From Tuctoria greenei (taxonomy: Eukaryota; Streptophyta; Magnoliopsida; Poales; Poaceae): a DNA stretch of 64,000 nucleotides. Positions 1-9,846 of this stretch are shown here, piece by piece. The notes under the pieces are model-generated. The model worked only from the letters and a program-made list of their open reading frames with translations, made no database searches and was not told the DNA's origin. The stretch covers positions 102,211,353-102,275,352 of the forward strand of contig JAYESD010000006.1 in the NCBI GenBank assembly GCA_036927565.1. The letters are read 5' to 3'. The position numbers were made by a program, and so were the translations under genes. Numbering within the stretch: position 1 is the stretch's first letter; each line of letters starts with the position of its first letter.

Positions 1-583
1 GGACATGTCCGCTAACTTCAATCCCCGAGTCTTCAAGCTTGATCTCCGCCCAAGATTGAGGCTTTTCGACGGAGGAATCAGGGATTCGCCTTGGGAGCTC
101 GAGCGCAAGAGAGAGAAAGCTTGGGGGCGAGTGTGGGGTGAAGGGATTAGGGTTTAGTGGCGGCTAGGGTTATGGATACGAAAAATCGGACAAGTCCGGA
201 CATGACCGGACTAGTCCGAAGTCATCCAGAGACCTATATCGGACTAGTCCGTGGTCTGTCGGACTAGTCCGGCCTAACCGGCACTCTGCGGGCTAGTCTG
301 CAATGGCGAACTAGTCCGGGTAACCACGGACTTGTCCGTGGTCACCAGGAAAGAATTGCATAGCCCATTCATATATATTTGAAGGTCCAATAATTGAGAG
401 TAGAGAGGCAAAACAATTCAAATAATCTTGATGAATTTGACCAGTAAGCAAACAACAATCATACTATGATCAAAAATTCATCAAGATCTAATAATTTACA
501 TAGTTTTTCAAGAGAAAAATGAAGAGGGATGATTTTCACAATTCAATCAATATTTTGAAGCAATCATACAGGTATGCAACTTT
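1..583 (-). other. Non-coding region downstream of copia pol
   Basis: This lies 3' of the copia RNase H on the minus strand, where SIRE-lineage elements often carry extra sequence or an envelope-like ORF before the 3' LTR. I see no ORF of note. It holds a cluster of the palindrome CGGACTAGTCCG (exact at 207-218, 240-251 and 260-271) with several degenerate copies between 187 and 342, plus GGACATGTCC at 1-10. No LTR end and no polypurine tract were recognised, so I cannot say whether position 1 is inside or outside the 3' LTR. Confidence 0.55.
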
Positions 584-2673
584 TCAAGCCACACTCCGAG
601 AATCAAGAATGTTTAGCTCATTTCGGAGTTCGCAAAAACATTTTTCATCAAGTGGCTTGGTGAATATGTCGGCCAATTGTTTTTGGGTGTTGACATGAGA
701 GATGGATATGTCTCCTTTCATGGAATGGTCTCTCAAGAAATGGTGTCTTATGTCAATGTGTTTAGTCCTAGAGTGCTCAACTGGATTGTGGGCTATTTTA
801 ATGGCACTCTCATTATCACAAAGGAGAGGAATACGGTTCATATTGTAACCGTAATCCCTTAGAGTCTGTCGCATCCAAAGGAGTTGTGCACAACAACTCC
901 CGGCTGCAACATACTCCGCTTCGGCTGTGGATAATGCAATGGAATTCTGTTTCTTGGATGACCAAGAAACTAAGGATCTTCCTAGGAATTGTCAAGTGCC
1001 GAAAGTGCTTTTTCTATCAACTTTGCACCCGGCATAATCTGCATCGGAATACCCAATGAGATTGAATTTTGAGCCTTTTGGGTACCAAAGACCAAGGTTG
1101 GGTGTATGAACTAAATATCTTAGGATTCTCTTTACGGCTGTCAAATGACATTCCTTAGGGTTGGCTTGAAATCTTGCACACAAACATACACTCAACATAA
1201 TATCTGGCCTAGATGCACATAAGTAAAGTAAAGATCCAATCATGGAGCGATATACCTTTTGGTCGACGCTCGGTCCATCTTCATTGAGATCCAAGTGGCC
1301 ATTCGTAGCCATGGGAGTCTTTATGGGCTTTGCCTTGTCCATGCCAAACTTCTTGAGTATGTCCTGCGTGTACTTGGTTTGGCTTATGAATGTTCCCTCC
1401 TTTTGTTGCCGCACTTGGAATCCCAAAAAGTACTTCAATTCTCCCATCATTGACATTTCAAATCTGTCTGTCATAATTTTACTAAACTCTTCACAGAAAG
1501 ATTGGTTAGTTGATCCAAAAATTATATCATCAACATAGATTTGGCAAATAAAAAGATCATTATCCAGATTTTTTGTGAATAATGTATAGTCTACTTTGCC
1601 AATTTGAAAACCATTATCAATTAAAAAATCTCTAAGACACTCATACCAAGCTCTAGGAGCTTGTTTGAGGCCATAGAGAGCCTTACGCAGTTTATACACG
1701 TGGTCGGGGAACTCTTCGTCTTCAAATCCGGGTGGTTGCTCCACGTACACCTCCTCCTTGATCGGTCCGTTGAGGAAGGCGCTTTTCATGTCCATTTGAT
1801 ACAGCTTGAAATCATGGTGAGTAGCATATGCAAGTAATATTCTAATTGATTCAAGCCTAGCTACTGGAGCAAAAGTCACATCGAAATCCAAACCTTCGAC
1901 TTGTGAGTAACCTTTGGCCACAAGTCGTGCCTTGTTTCTTGTACCACCCCGTGTTTGTCTTGTTTGTTGCGGAAGACCCACTTGGTGCCCGCAATATTTG
2001 CATTGGGTCTTTCCACAAGTTCCCAAACTTCGTTTCTCTTGAAATTGTTCAACTCTTCTTGCATTGCCACCACCCAGTCTGGATCCTTCAATGCATCCTC
2101 AGTTCTACGGGGTTCCAAAAAGGATACAAACGAGTAATGCTCGCAAAAATTAGCTATACGAGATCTAGTGGTTACTCCCTTTTGGATGTCGCCGATGATG
2201 TTGTCGATTGGATGATCCCTTTGAATGCATTGGTGTACTCTTGGGTGTGGCACTTGGGGGGTCGTATGTTGGTGATCATCTTCTTCTCCCCCTGAGTTGT
2301 TGTCCTCGTTGATTTGTTGATCATGTTCATATTCCTGTGATTGATCTTGTATCGAGGCTCCCCCTTGATTGTTGATCTCCTCTTGTGGTTCACTTTCCTC
2401 TTGTATTTGTGATGATGACTCTTGTGGTCGTACTTCGCCTAGAGCCATCCTCTTCAATGCTTGATAGGGGGCTTCCTCTTTACTTAATTCACATTGATCA
2501 ACTTGCTCCTTTTGGGAGCCATTAGTTTCATCGAACACTACGTCACGTGCCACTTCAACAAGTCCGGAGGCCTTGTTGAAAACACGATAGGCGTAAGTGT
2601 TCAAATCATAACCAAGCAAGAAACCTTCATCAGACTTCGAAGCGAACTTTGAAGTCTTGGGCTTCTTGTTCAA
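584..2673 (-). pseudogene. Copia pol, reverse transcriptase and RNase H part (broken)
   Basis: On the minus strand, 2673-1876 carries the integrase C-terminal region, an acidic linker and the first RT block (WVFRNKQD). One base is missing near 1942-1945, where a VVTRNKA-type reading becomes VVQETRH, and RT continues in another frame from about 2026. That frame holds the classic copia blocks: QMDMKSAFLNG, KALYGLKQAPRAWY, the catalytic YVDD (in IYVDDIIFGS), and SRPDIM. RNase H starts with YSDADYAG. A TGA at 992-994 interrupts it where related elements read GTCQFLGRS. The same frame then continues through AEAEYVAA and CDNESAIK to a stop near 584. Catalytic residues of RT and RNase H are present; only the reading frame is damaged. 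Confidence 0.9.
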
Positions 2674-2697
2674 AATATAGCAAGGAGAACCGAAAAC

Positions 2698-3954
2698 TCA
2701 AAAATATGAAACATTCGGTTTGTTACCGGTGAGTAGCTCATAGGGGGTCTTCTTTAGTAGTCGATGAAGGTAGAGTCGATTTGTGGCATGGCAAGCGGTG
2801 TTGATTGCTTCCGCCCAAAATCGATCTGAAGTCTTGTATTCATCGAGCATTGTTCTTGCCATCTCTATGAGCGTTCGGTTCTTCCTTTCGGCAACTCCGT
2901 TTTGTTGTGGAGAGTATGGTGCTGAGAATTCGTGCTTGATTCCTTCCTCATCAAGGTACTCCTCCACTTGTATGTTCTTGAACTCCGTGCCATTGTCGCT
3001 CCGAATACTCTTGATTGATAGTGAGAACTCGTTTTGCGCTCGCTTGAAGAATTTCTTGAGTGTTCCTTGTGTTTCTGACTTGTCATGCAAAAAGAACACC
3101 CAAGTGAAGCGGGAAAAATCATCAATAATAACTAAACCGTATTTATTACCGCCGATGCTTATGTAAGCAATTGGACCAAACAAGTCCATATGAAGTAGTT
3201 CGAGCGGTCTTGTCGTGGTCATGATGTTCTTCGCGGGATGTTGTGCTCCAACTTGCTTCCCTGCTTGGCACGCGCTACAAGGCCTGTCTTTCTCAAACAC
3301 AACATCTTTCAAACCTCGGATGTGATCGCCCTTGAGGAGTTTTTGAAGGTTCCTCATACCAACATGTGCCAGCCGTCTATGCCACAGCCAACCCATGTTG
3401 GTCTTTGCAATCAAGCATGTGTCAAGTTCGGCTTTATCCTTGTTGAAGTCAACAAGGTAAAGCTTTCCCTTCAACATACCCTTGAATGCAACAGAACCAT
3501 CACTTCTCCTTGAGACGGTCACACCCTTGTTAGTGAACAGGCAATTATAACCTTTGTCACATAATTGAGATATGGACAGCAGGTTATAATCTGAAGATTC
3601 AACGTGTAAAACATGTGAAAGAGTATGTTCAGAGGATATTGCTATTTTACCGGTACCGAGGACCCTTCCTTGACTGTTATCCCCAAAGTAGATGCCTTCG
3701 TCTGGGTCCTTGTTCACTTCATACTCCACAAACATCCTCCTTTTTCCGGTCATGTGGTTGGTGCATCCACTGTCTAGCACCCATTTGGATCCACCGGAGG
3801 AGTAGGCCTGCAAAAACAAATTACGCTTTGGTTTTAGGTACCCAAGCTTTCTTGGGTCCTTGGAGGTTAGTAACAATACATTTGGGCACCCACACATGGG
3901 ATTTTGTGTTCCCATGGCGTGGCCCAGCATAATAAGCATACACTTTACCAACAT
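2698..3954 (-). pseudogene. Copia pol, protease and integrase part
   Basis: An open stretch of 418 codons on the minus strand. The protease active site DSG is at residues 61-63 (WVLDSGCTNHM). A GAG-pre-integrase zinc region follows (H192, H197, C226, C229), then the integrase core with D257 (MDLFG), D320 (RSDNGTEF) and E356 (GVAERKNRT), the complete D-D-E triad. The ORF ends at a TGA (2698-2700) in a conserved SYFxVFG block where relatives have Arg. CGA to TGA is the simplest explanation, and the same frame continues in the next ORF (2673-1876). It overlaps the gag ORF by 134 bp in a different frame, so in a functional relative pol would need a frameshift or a separate product. Confidence 0.92.
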
Positions 3955-6190
3955 TGTTTTTCATTAATACATAAGAAGCATCAAAGGTTTTAAACAAGAG
4001 TTGCTGTTGATTATGGGTCGGACTAGTCTGTGTGACCGGACTTGTCCGGATGACCGGACTTGTCTGGACCACAACCGGACTAGTCCGGTTTTCATGAGAG
4101 TTTAGGTTTTTAGTTTTCGAGTTACCAGGTTGTGAGGGTCCTCCCTTCACAAAGGTAATCCTTCCCTTGTTATTCTTATGATTTCCAGCTCTTTGCTTTC
4201 CATCATAAGAGTAACCAATGCCATACTTGACATTTGGAGGTCTTTGGACCAAATATGCACTACGTGCATAGTTGATCCTCTCCTTGTCAAATATTACACA
4301 TTGGGTAGGATTTTTGTCCTTTGTGGAGGTAGAATTTTCCTTCAACCTGGAGTTAATTTTATCACATTTGCAAATATGAGCGATATTAGTTGAAGTGGGT
4401 TGAGAAGGTAGGCTTGAAGAGGAGGAAGGTTCACTAAGCTTGAGTGACTCAACCTGCACTTCAAGGATCTTGTTGACCTTGATTAGGTCATCAAGTTGAT
4501 CCTTGATTGCAACGTTTGAGTTGGTTAACTCCAAGCAAGTTTTCTTGCTTGAAGCTAGCTCAAGCTCTAGTGAGTGGTTTCTCTCCTTTTCAAGAACTAG
4601 AAGATTGTCAAGTTCGACATGCTTCTCCTTTTGGGAGATAATCATGTCTTCTTGACGATCAATTAGCTCTTCCTTCTCAACAAGTTGGTTAAGCAAGAAT
4701 TTCATTTTAGCAGCAGTTTTTCTATCTAAACCAATTAGCATATCTTCATCATCACTATCTAGATCATCATCACTTGAGTAAGAATGCAAGAAAGGAGTTT
4801 TGATGTTTACCTTGCGTTTACCTTCCTTAGCCATGAGGCAAGTTCCATTTGCCTTCTTTGCACCGAGCGTGGGGAAGAGTGTGGGTTTCTTGGACATGCT
4901 TTCAATGGCTATGCTAGCCATTTCTTCTTCATCGGACGATGAGGACTCATCGTTTGAGTCCCACTCCTTTCCGATGTGTGCTTGTTCAGCTTGTTTCTTC
5001 TTCTTGAAGAATTTCTTCGGTTGAGGCTTGGACTCTTTACTCTTCTTCTTGTTGTCCTCATACGGGCAATCGACTATAAAGTGATTGTACTCACCACAAT
5101 TATAGCATGCCCGCCTCATCTTTGGCTTTGTCTTCTCCTTGTATTTTCCTTCACTCGATTTTGCTCCTTGTCTTTTCTTCATAATTCTTTTGAACTTCTT
5201 CATGAACAAAATCATATCTTCTTCGTCCAGCTCGCTGCTTTCATCATCGCTGTCCTCCTCAAGCTGTGCTTCTCTTTCTTCTTTGGATAGAGGCTTGAGT
5301 GAGGACTTTAGGGCAACTCCCTTCTTCTTGGCTGATGTGAGGTCGGCTATTTCTTTTACGTGCTTGGCTTGCTTCTCCATCATCTCAAAGTTGATGATTT
5401 TGCCAAGCAGTTCATCCGGAGTCATTTTCTTGTACCCGGGACTTTCTCGGATCATAGAGCAAAGTGTGACGTTGCGAGGCATAAAGGCTCTAAGGATGAG
5501 CTTTACAACCTCGTGGTCATTCCACTTTTTGCTCCCATATGAACGAACCTTGTTCACAAGAGTCTTCAGTCTGTTGTACATGTCCTGGGGAGACTCATCT
5601 TCCTCAATCGCGAACCTTCCTAGTTCGCCTTCAATCATTTCAATCTTTGCCTCCCGCACATGCCGGTCACCTTCATGTGCTGTCTGTAGTGTGTCCCAGA
5701 TTTCCTTGGCAATTTCCAATCCGTCCACCTTTGTGATTTCATCTCGACTTAGAGATGAGGTGATAACGGCTGCTGCTTGGGCATTCCTGTGAATGGCTTG
5801 CTCTTGACTTGGCGTGAGCTCTTCATCGTCATCAGGGATGTTTATTCCTGTGCACACAATATGCCATAAACTTGGGTTAAGGGAAATCAAGTGCATCTTC
5901 ATATTTTGCCTCCACATGGAGTAATCACTCCCATCGAAGTGTGGGGCTTTTCCGAGAGGAATAGATAGATAATGATTGCTGTTAGAGTTTAAACGGTCAT
6001 AATTAAAAGGATATCGGGAGTAGTTGGTGTGACTACTCCCCTTCTTCTTTTCTTCGACTTTAGATTTCCCTTTGGAAAGCGCTTTCTTTCTAAGGAGTGC
6101 TTTAAGCTCCAATGTCTCCTCATCATCATCATCGAAGTCTTGAATGGCTTCGATATACTTCTCAAGCTTTTGGTGCTTGTCATTGTTCAT
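3821..6190 (-). CDS. Copia Gag polyprotein (789 aa, open)
   Basis: The structural capsid and nucleocapsid protein of the copia element. An acidic N-terminus leads into a UBN2-type gag domain at about residues 85-280, with motifs FDGSDYSMWRQNM and EIWDTLQTAHEG. A zinc knuckle C-X2-C-X4-H-X4-C follows, with C362, C365, H370 and C375. Then come acidic and lysine-rich stretches, a predicted coiled-coil region, and a tail containing repeated TSPV-like units. The ATG at 6190 is the first after an in-frame TAG upstream. The length fits SIRE/Maximus Gag, which is longer than Tnt1-type Gag. The tail units are encoded by copies of the CGGACnnGTCCG palindrome at about 4018-4090. The ORF is intact, but pol in the same element is dead. 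Confidence 0.88.
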   Translation of the reverse strand: MNNDKHQKLEKYIEAIQDFDDDDEETLELKALLRKKALSKGKSKVEEKKKGSSHTNYSRYPFNYDRLNSNSNHYLSIPLGKAPHFDGSDYSMWRQNMKMHLISLNPSLWHIVCTGINIPDDDEELTPSQEQAIHRNAQAAAVITSSLSRDEITKVDGLEIAKEIWDTLQTAHEGDRHVREAKIEMIEGELGRFAIEEDESPQDMYNRLKTLVNKVRSYGSKKWNDHEVVKLILRAFMPRNVTLCSMIRESPGYKKMTPDELLGKIINFEMMEKQAKHVKEIADLTSAKKKGVALKSSLKPLSKEEREAQLEEDSDDESSELDEEDMILFMKKFKRIMKKRQGAKSSEGKYKEKTKPKMRRACYNCGEYNHFIVDCPYEDNKKKSKESKPQPKKFFKKKKQAEQAHIGKEWDSNDESSSSDEEEMASIAIESMSKKPTLFPTLGAKKANGTCLMAKEGKRKVNIKTPFLHSYSSDDDLDSDDEDMLIGLDRKTAAKMKFLLNQLVEKEELIDRQEDMIISQKEKHVELDNLLVLEKERNHSLELELASSKKTCLELTNSNVAIKDQLDDLIKVNKILEVQVESLKLSEPSSSSSLPSQPTSTNIAHICKCDKINSRLKENSTSTKDKNPTQCVIFDKERINYARSAYLVQRPPNVKYGIGYSYDGKQRAGNHKNNKGRITFVKGGPSQPGNSKTKNLNSHENRTSPVVVQTSPVIRTSPVTQTSPTHNQQQLLFKTFDASYVLMKNNVGKVYAYYAGPRHGNTKSHVWVPKCIVTNLQGPKKAWVPKTKA

Positions 6191-6274
6191 TTCTTCCTGG
6201 TTGTTGATTTTCTAGACTTCCTTCATGTCGGACATGATCTCTTCGAGTGGTTGCACTCTTTCTTGAAGAACCTT

Positions 6275-6286
6275 GCTCTGATACCA
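6275..6286 (-). other. Primer-binding site of the copia element
   Basis: On the minus strand this reads TGGTATCAGAGC, complementary to the 3' end of plant initiator tRNA-Met and standard for copia elements. Six bases separate it from the LTR end at 6293. It fixes both the element's orientation and the inner border of the 5' LTR. Confidence 0.92.
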
Positions 6287-6292
6287 ATTGAA

Positions 6293-7797
6293 TGTAGGCC
6301 TAGAGGGGGGTGAATAGGCCTTTTTGAATTTCTTCGATTCCTGTCGCACTTCAACAACAAGGTCAAAACCAGATATATCGGACTAGTCCGGTAAAGTGCG
6401 GACTAGTCCGGATTTCACGGGCTAGGTTGATCAAGTTAGGTCAATTTGATTGTTTCGTTGACGTTTGCAGCGGAAATATAAACTTTAATAACAGTTCAAT
6501 AGTTGTATGTCAAGTTCTATTGCAAGTATGATTCTTGTTCAACTATTTAACTTGAATTCAACAAAATGAATCAAACCCTAGATAATGTTGATCAACTAGA
6601 ATGAGGAACACAAACGAACAAGACAAAAGATTTATCCCGTGGTTCGGTTACCACGAAGGCAACCTACGTCCACGTTGAGGACCCCACAAAAGGACCGGGT
6701 CTTCACCAACCCTTCCCTCGTCGGATCGCCACGAAGGCCAATCCTCTTCCACTAATCACACAGGGGTAAATCACCAAGTTGAAGGGGCGATCTCACAAGT
6801 TGAGAGCTCCCTTGATTACAAGTTTCAAGACCACCAATAACACACTTCGAAATATACAAATTGAGATATAAGAGTGTGTTAGAGATTCAAACCAAGAGCT
6901 CAATCGTGTGCCAAGTGCCTCTCCAATGATCTAGAAGTGATCTTCAATGGATTGATTGATTTTGCACTTAATTTCGTGGAGAGAGATGGTTTTTGAGTCT
7001 CTTGGGAGGTGTGACGGCGCTAGGGTTCGAGTATCGGTGAAAGTGGGCCGTGCACCTCTATTTATATGGGGTTTCTAGAAGTTACCGTTAGGGTTCAGAA
7101 AGATCGGACTAGTCCGTGGTGGTGACCGGACTAGTCCGGTGTGCTGTGCGAAGCAAACCCTAAGTGTCCAGGAATATCGGACTAGTCCGGTTGAAAACGG
7201 ACTTATCCAATTTAGCTACTGGAAAGCTTCGGACTAGTCCGATTGCCATCGGACTTGTCCGGACCTGTGAAACCCTAAGTGTTTAGGATGACAAGTCCGC
7301 ACTTGGAGGACTTGTCCGATTTAGATCAGAGTGTATATCGGACTAGTCCGTGTGGACACCGGACTTATCCGAAGTGGATCAGAATGAATATCGGACTAGT
7401 CCGGGTCACAACGGACTTGTCCGATTTTGTGTGACTTGTGCATTGTGTTGAGGACTAGTCCGCACTGGGGAGGACTAGTCCGAAGTGGAACAGAAAGATA
7501 TCGGACTAGTCCGGCTGATATCAGACTAGTCCGGTCCTGTATAGCTTTGTGCATTGTGTGTGTGTGATTAAAAGAGATTGAGCTCTTGGGTGTGTTTCCT
7601 TAACACACTCCATACATACTAAACTACTAATTTCTTCTCCTTGAGATCAAATTCATTTTCCTTCTCAATTTCCCTCTTTTTGGCACTTTGCTCATTTTTC
7701 ATCATTTTCCTGCATTCATCTCAACAAAAGGATTAGGATCCCAATTGCTTGTCATAAATCATCCAAAACCCACAAGGGAGTCCTAGATGCACTTTCA
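6293..7797 (-). repeat. 5' LTR of the copia element (1505 bp)
   Basis: In plus orientation it begins TGTAGGCC next to the PBS and ends GCACTTTCA at 7797. On the minus strand the LTR therefore starts TGAAAGTGCATC, a start seen in many grass SIRE/Maximus LTRs. The sequence after 7797 matches the start of the next repeat unit, which fixes the outer border. A dense cluster of CGGACTAGTCCG palindromes fills 7100-7535, in the minus-strand upstream (U3-like) half, and two more copies lie at 6379-6410. It contains no long ORF. Confidence 0.88.
7100..7535. repeat. Cluster of 12-bp palindrome CGGACTAGTCCG
   Basis: At least seven exact copies and about ten degenerate ones (CGGACTTGTCCG, AGGACTAGTCCG, CGGACTTATCCG) lie in about 435 bp. 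Spacings are mostly 20-60 bp. The motif is a perfect self-complement with an ACTAGT core. The same motif occurs at 6379-6390 and 6399-6410, in the gag tail, and in the region left of pol. It could be a protein-binding site array in the LTR or a self-propagating short palindrome; the sequence alone cannot tell which. Confidence 0.85.
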
Positions 7798-8225
7798 CAT
7801 CGGTCATATGAGCGTCGGTTGCTTAAAGAAACTGACACCCTTACCTAAAAGTGTCAGTCAACCAACGCACGTTGCCGACGAAATAGATCGGACGCCTTTA
7901 ACCTGTAAATGTGTCGGGGCCGATGCATTTAACCGTTATGTGTGTCGGTTTCCAGAAGCCGACGCTCTTAGAGTTAAATGAGTCAGCCATAGGAACTGAC
8001 GCACTTACTGCACTTAAGAGTGTCAGTTCCACCATACCGAGGCACTTAAAGTGACACGTGGCAAGCGTATCGAGCGCCACTTTGAGCGTCGGTACAGCCC
8101 AAACTGACGCTCTTAATCCACTTAAGTGTGTCAGTCGAGAAAGAACGACACATTTACATCGCCACGTGGGCAGCGTACAGAAGGCGACTATGGGCATCAG
8201 TTTACCCAAAACCGACGCACATAAC
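7798..8225. repeat. CACTA subterminal repeat region, copy 1
   Basis: Short units such as GCGTCGGTT, GTGTCAG, AACCGACGC and CTGACGC alternate in both orientations every 20-40 bp. This is the typical look of grass CACTA subterminal regions, where TNPA-like transposase proteins bind. No CACTA terminal inverted repeat is present at the edge, so the fragment has lost its outermost end. Confidence 0.75.
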
Positions 8226-8359
8226 ATATGTTTTTTAAAAAAAAACAGCCTATTTCCTCTCCCTCCTTGGCTGTGGAGCCTCCACTATACAGCCGCAACA
8301 GTATGTACTTAATTATACAAAAAAAATCATCATCATCGCAGTTGTCCCCCACAATGGAG

Positions 8360-9846
8360 CTACATGACCATCATTGATATATGTATCATTGTCGTCGTCA
8401 TCTCATTTTCTGATGCAACTCCATCTACCTCAAACCGATCACCTGACATTGTCATTAGAAGAGTGGAACCATCACCGCTTGCTCCCTCATTCCTAGCCCA
8501 TGCGGTCGTATCCTCATTTATGTGTGGCATCATATTGATATCAGTAAGCAGATCATCATGAAATGTCTTAGCCTCCATCGTCTCAGTCATATTATTTTCA
8601 CTGTGTCCAAGGGGCATGGCAAAAAGGGTCTTGTGGCTTCGTTTTAACAATCGTAGCCCATTTAGGTTGCTTCACACTTGGAACATAAAAAACTTGTTCT
8701 GTTCGGGTGGCTAGAATGTAAGGCTCAAACTGGAATCAATAAAGAGTAGTGTCAACATCTATCATTTCGTATTGATCCTTTTTGTAGCCTCTGCTTTGGT
8801 TCTGGCTGCTTCCAAAAGGCCGATCAAAGCATTCACATTGAAATAACAGAACCTCTCGATTTTTTTTTTCAAAATCAATAGCAATCATTTTTTTATTACT
8901 CCAAACCAATCATGATCAGTGCCCCGAACAACAATACCACTGTTTTGGGTCCGTAAAACTTTTTCCACATCTCCAGTTCGAAAGAAGAAGCCATTGATGA
9001 ATGATCGACTAAAAAAACGTGCTCGATGATCAGGTCCTCTAGATAACACATACAAATAATCGGTTACTTTGCCTTCTTTGTGTAATGTCGTAATATGTAC
9101 ACATTAGTATAACAAGGGTCATCGACAAACCAATTTCAGAACACAAATTTATGTTCAATATTTCATCAAAGTAACAACTCGCATGTACTTTATTGTTTCT
9201 GAAACCAATCAACAAACTCATCTCTATGGCGTTTCTCAACATCACGAGAATGAATCTTTTTCATTTCCTCAATATGCTCACCGAAAAGGGTACTAAATTA
9301 AATTAGCCATCTACAATAAGAAATATATATACTATAGAACATCTTGGTTATACGTTACTACTTGATCCAAAGAGCGGCCTCTTCAACATTAGTAATAAGA
9401 TAATGCCAGATGTTATGTAGTTCCACTATAGTAAGTTGATCCCATTTTTACCCTTTTTCAGGATGATCAAATTCTGTAAATATGTTAGAATTATCAACAG
9501 AAGGTTCATTTGTAGATGCAGCTTCATGATGTTCTGGCCTATTACGCTTGGTGCTGATGTTATCCAAAAACTACTATAGGAAGTCATACACTCTTCGGCA
9601 ATATATCCCTCAGCTATAGAACCCACCGGGTGAGCTTTGCTGCGTACATACCTCTTCAATGTACCAAGGTACCTCTCAATTGGATACATCCATCTGTAAG
9701 AAGCACGTCCACCGAACCGAGCTTCTTCGGAAAGATGGGTTGGAAGATGTACCATGATATCAAAGAAAGCGGGAGGAAGCAACATCTCAAGCTTATAATT
9801 TGTTTCAGGAATTTGTTTTCTCATCTTCACTACAAGAATTCATCAA
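8360..9846 (-). pseudogene. CACTA transposase (TNP2 family) C-terminal fragment, copy 1
   Basis: The minus strand encodes the end of a TNP2-type transposase protein. A DUF4218-like block lies at about 9830-9560, with motifs LLPPAFFDIMVHLPTHL and SYRWMYPIERYLGTLKRYV. A linker follows (9245-9039), then a DUF4216-like block at about 9060-8690 ending in a VFYVPSVKQPKW-like stretch, and a tail to 8360. The reading is broken by stops and frame changes, and its 5' part is cut exactly where the gypsy LTR starts (9847). The upstream catalytic TNP2 domain is missing, so no active transposase could come from it. Confidence 0.8.

Larger units (their letters stand above)
1..7797 (-). mobile_element. Ty1-copia retrotransposon (SIRE/Maximus type), 3' end off the window
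   Basis: A minus-strand copia element. Reading leftward from 7797 it has the 5' LTR (7797-6293), a PBS (6286-6275), gag (6190-3821), protease-integrase (3954-2698), RT (2673-992) and RNase H (874-584). The copia order is clear because integrase precedes RT. A long gag with a late zinc knuckle and a long spacer before protease fits the SIRE/Maximus lineage. The 3' LTR is not in the window: nothing in 1-583 matches the LTR ends, so the element continues to the left. Gag is open but pol has at least two nonsense codons and one frameshift, so this copy could not move by itself. Confidence 0.93.

Noticed and set aside
1..360. The left edge as the copia 3' LTR, because it has the same palindromes as the 5' LTR.
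   Set aside because: Neither the LTR ends nor the sequence around the palindromes match 6293-7797; only the motif is shared.
9827..9840. CACTACAAGAATTC, which looks like a CACTA terminal inverted repeat (also at 15838).
   Set aside because: It lies inside the DUF4218-like coding block, where the minus strand reads on through it as ILVVKMRKQIPE. No element border, partner repeat or 3-bp target duplication is seen, so it is coding sequence by chance.
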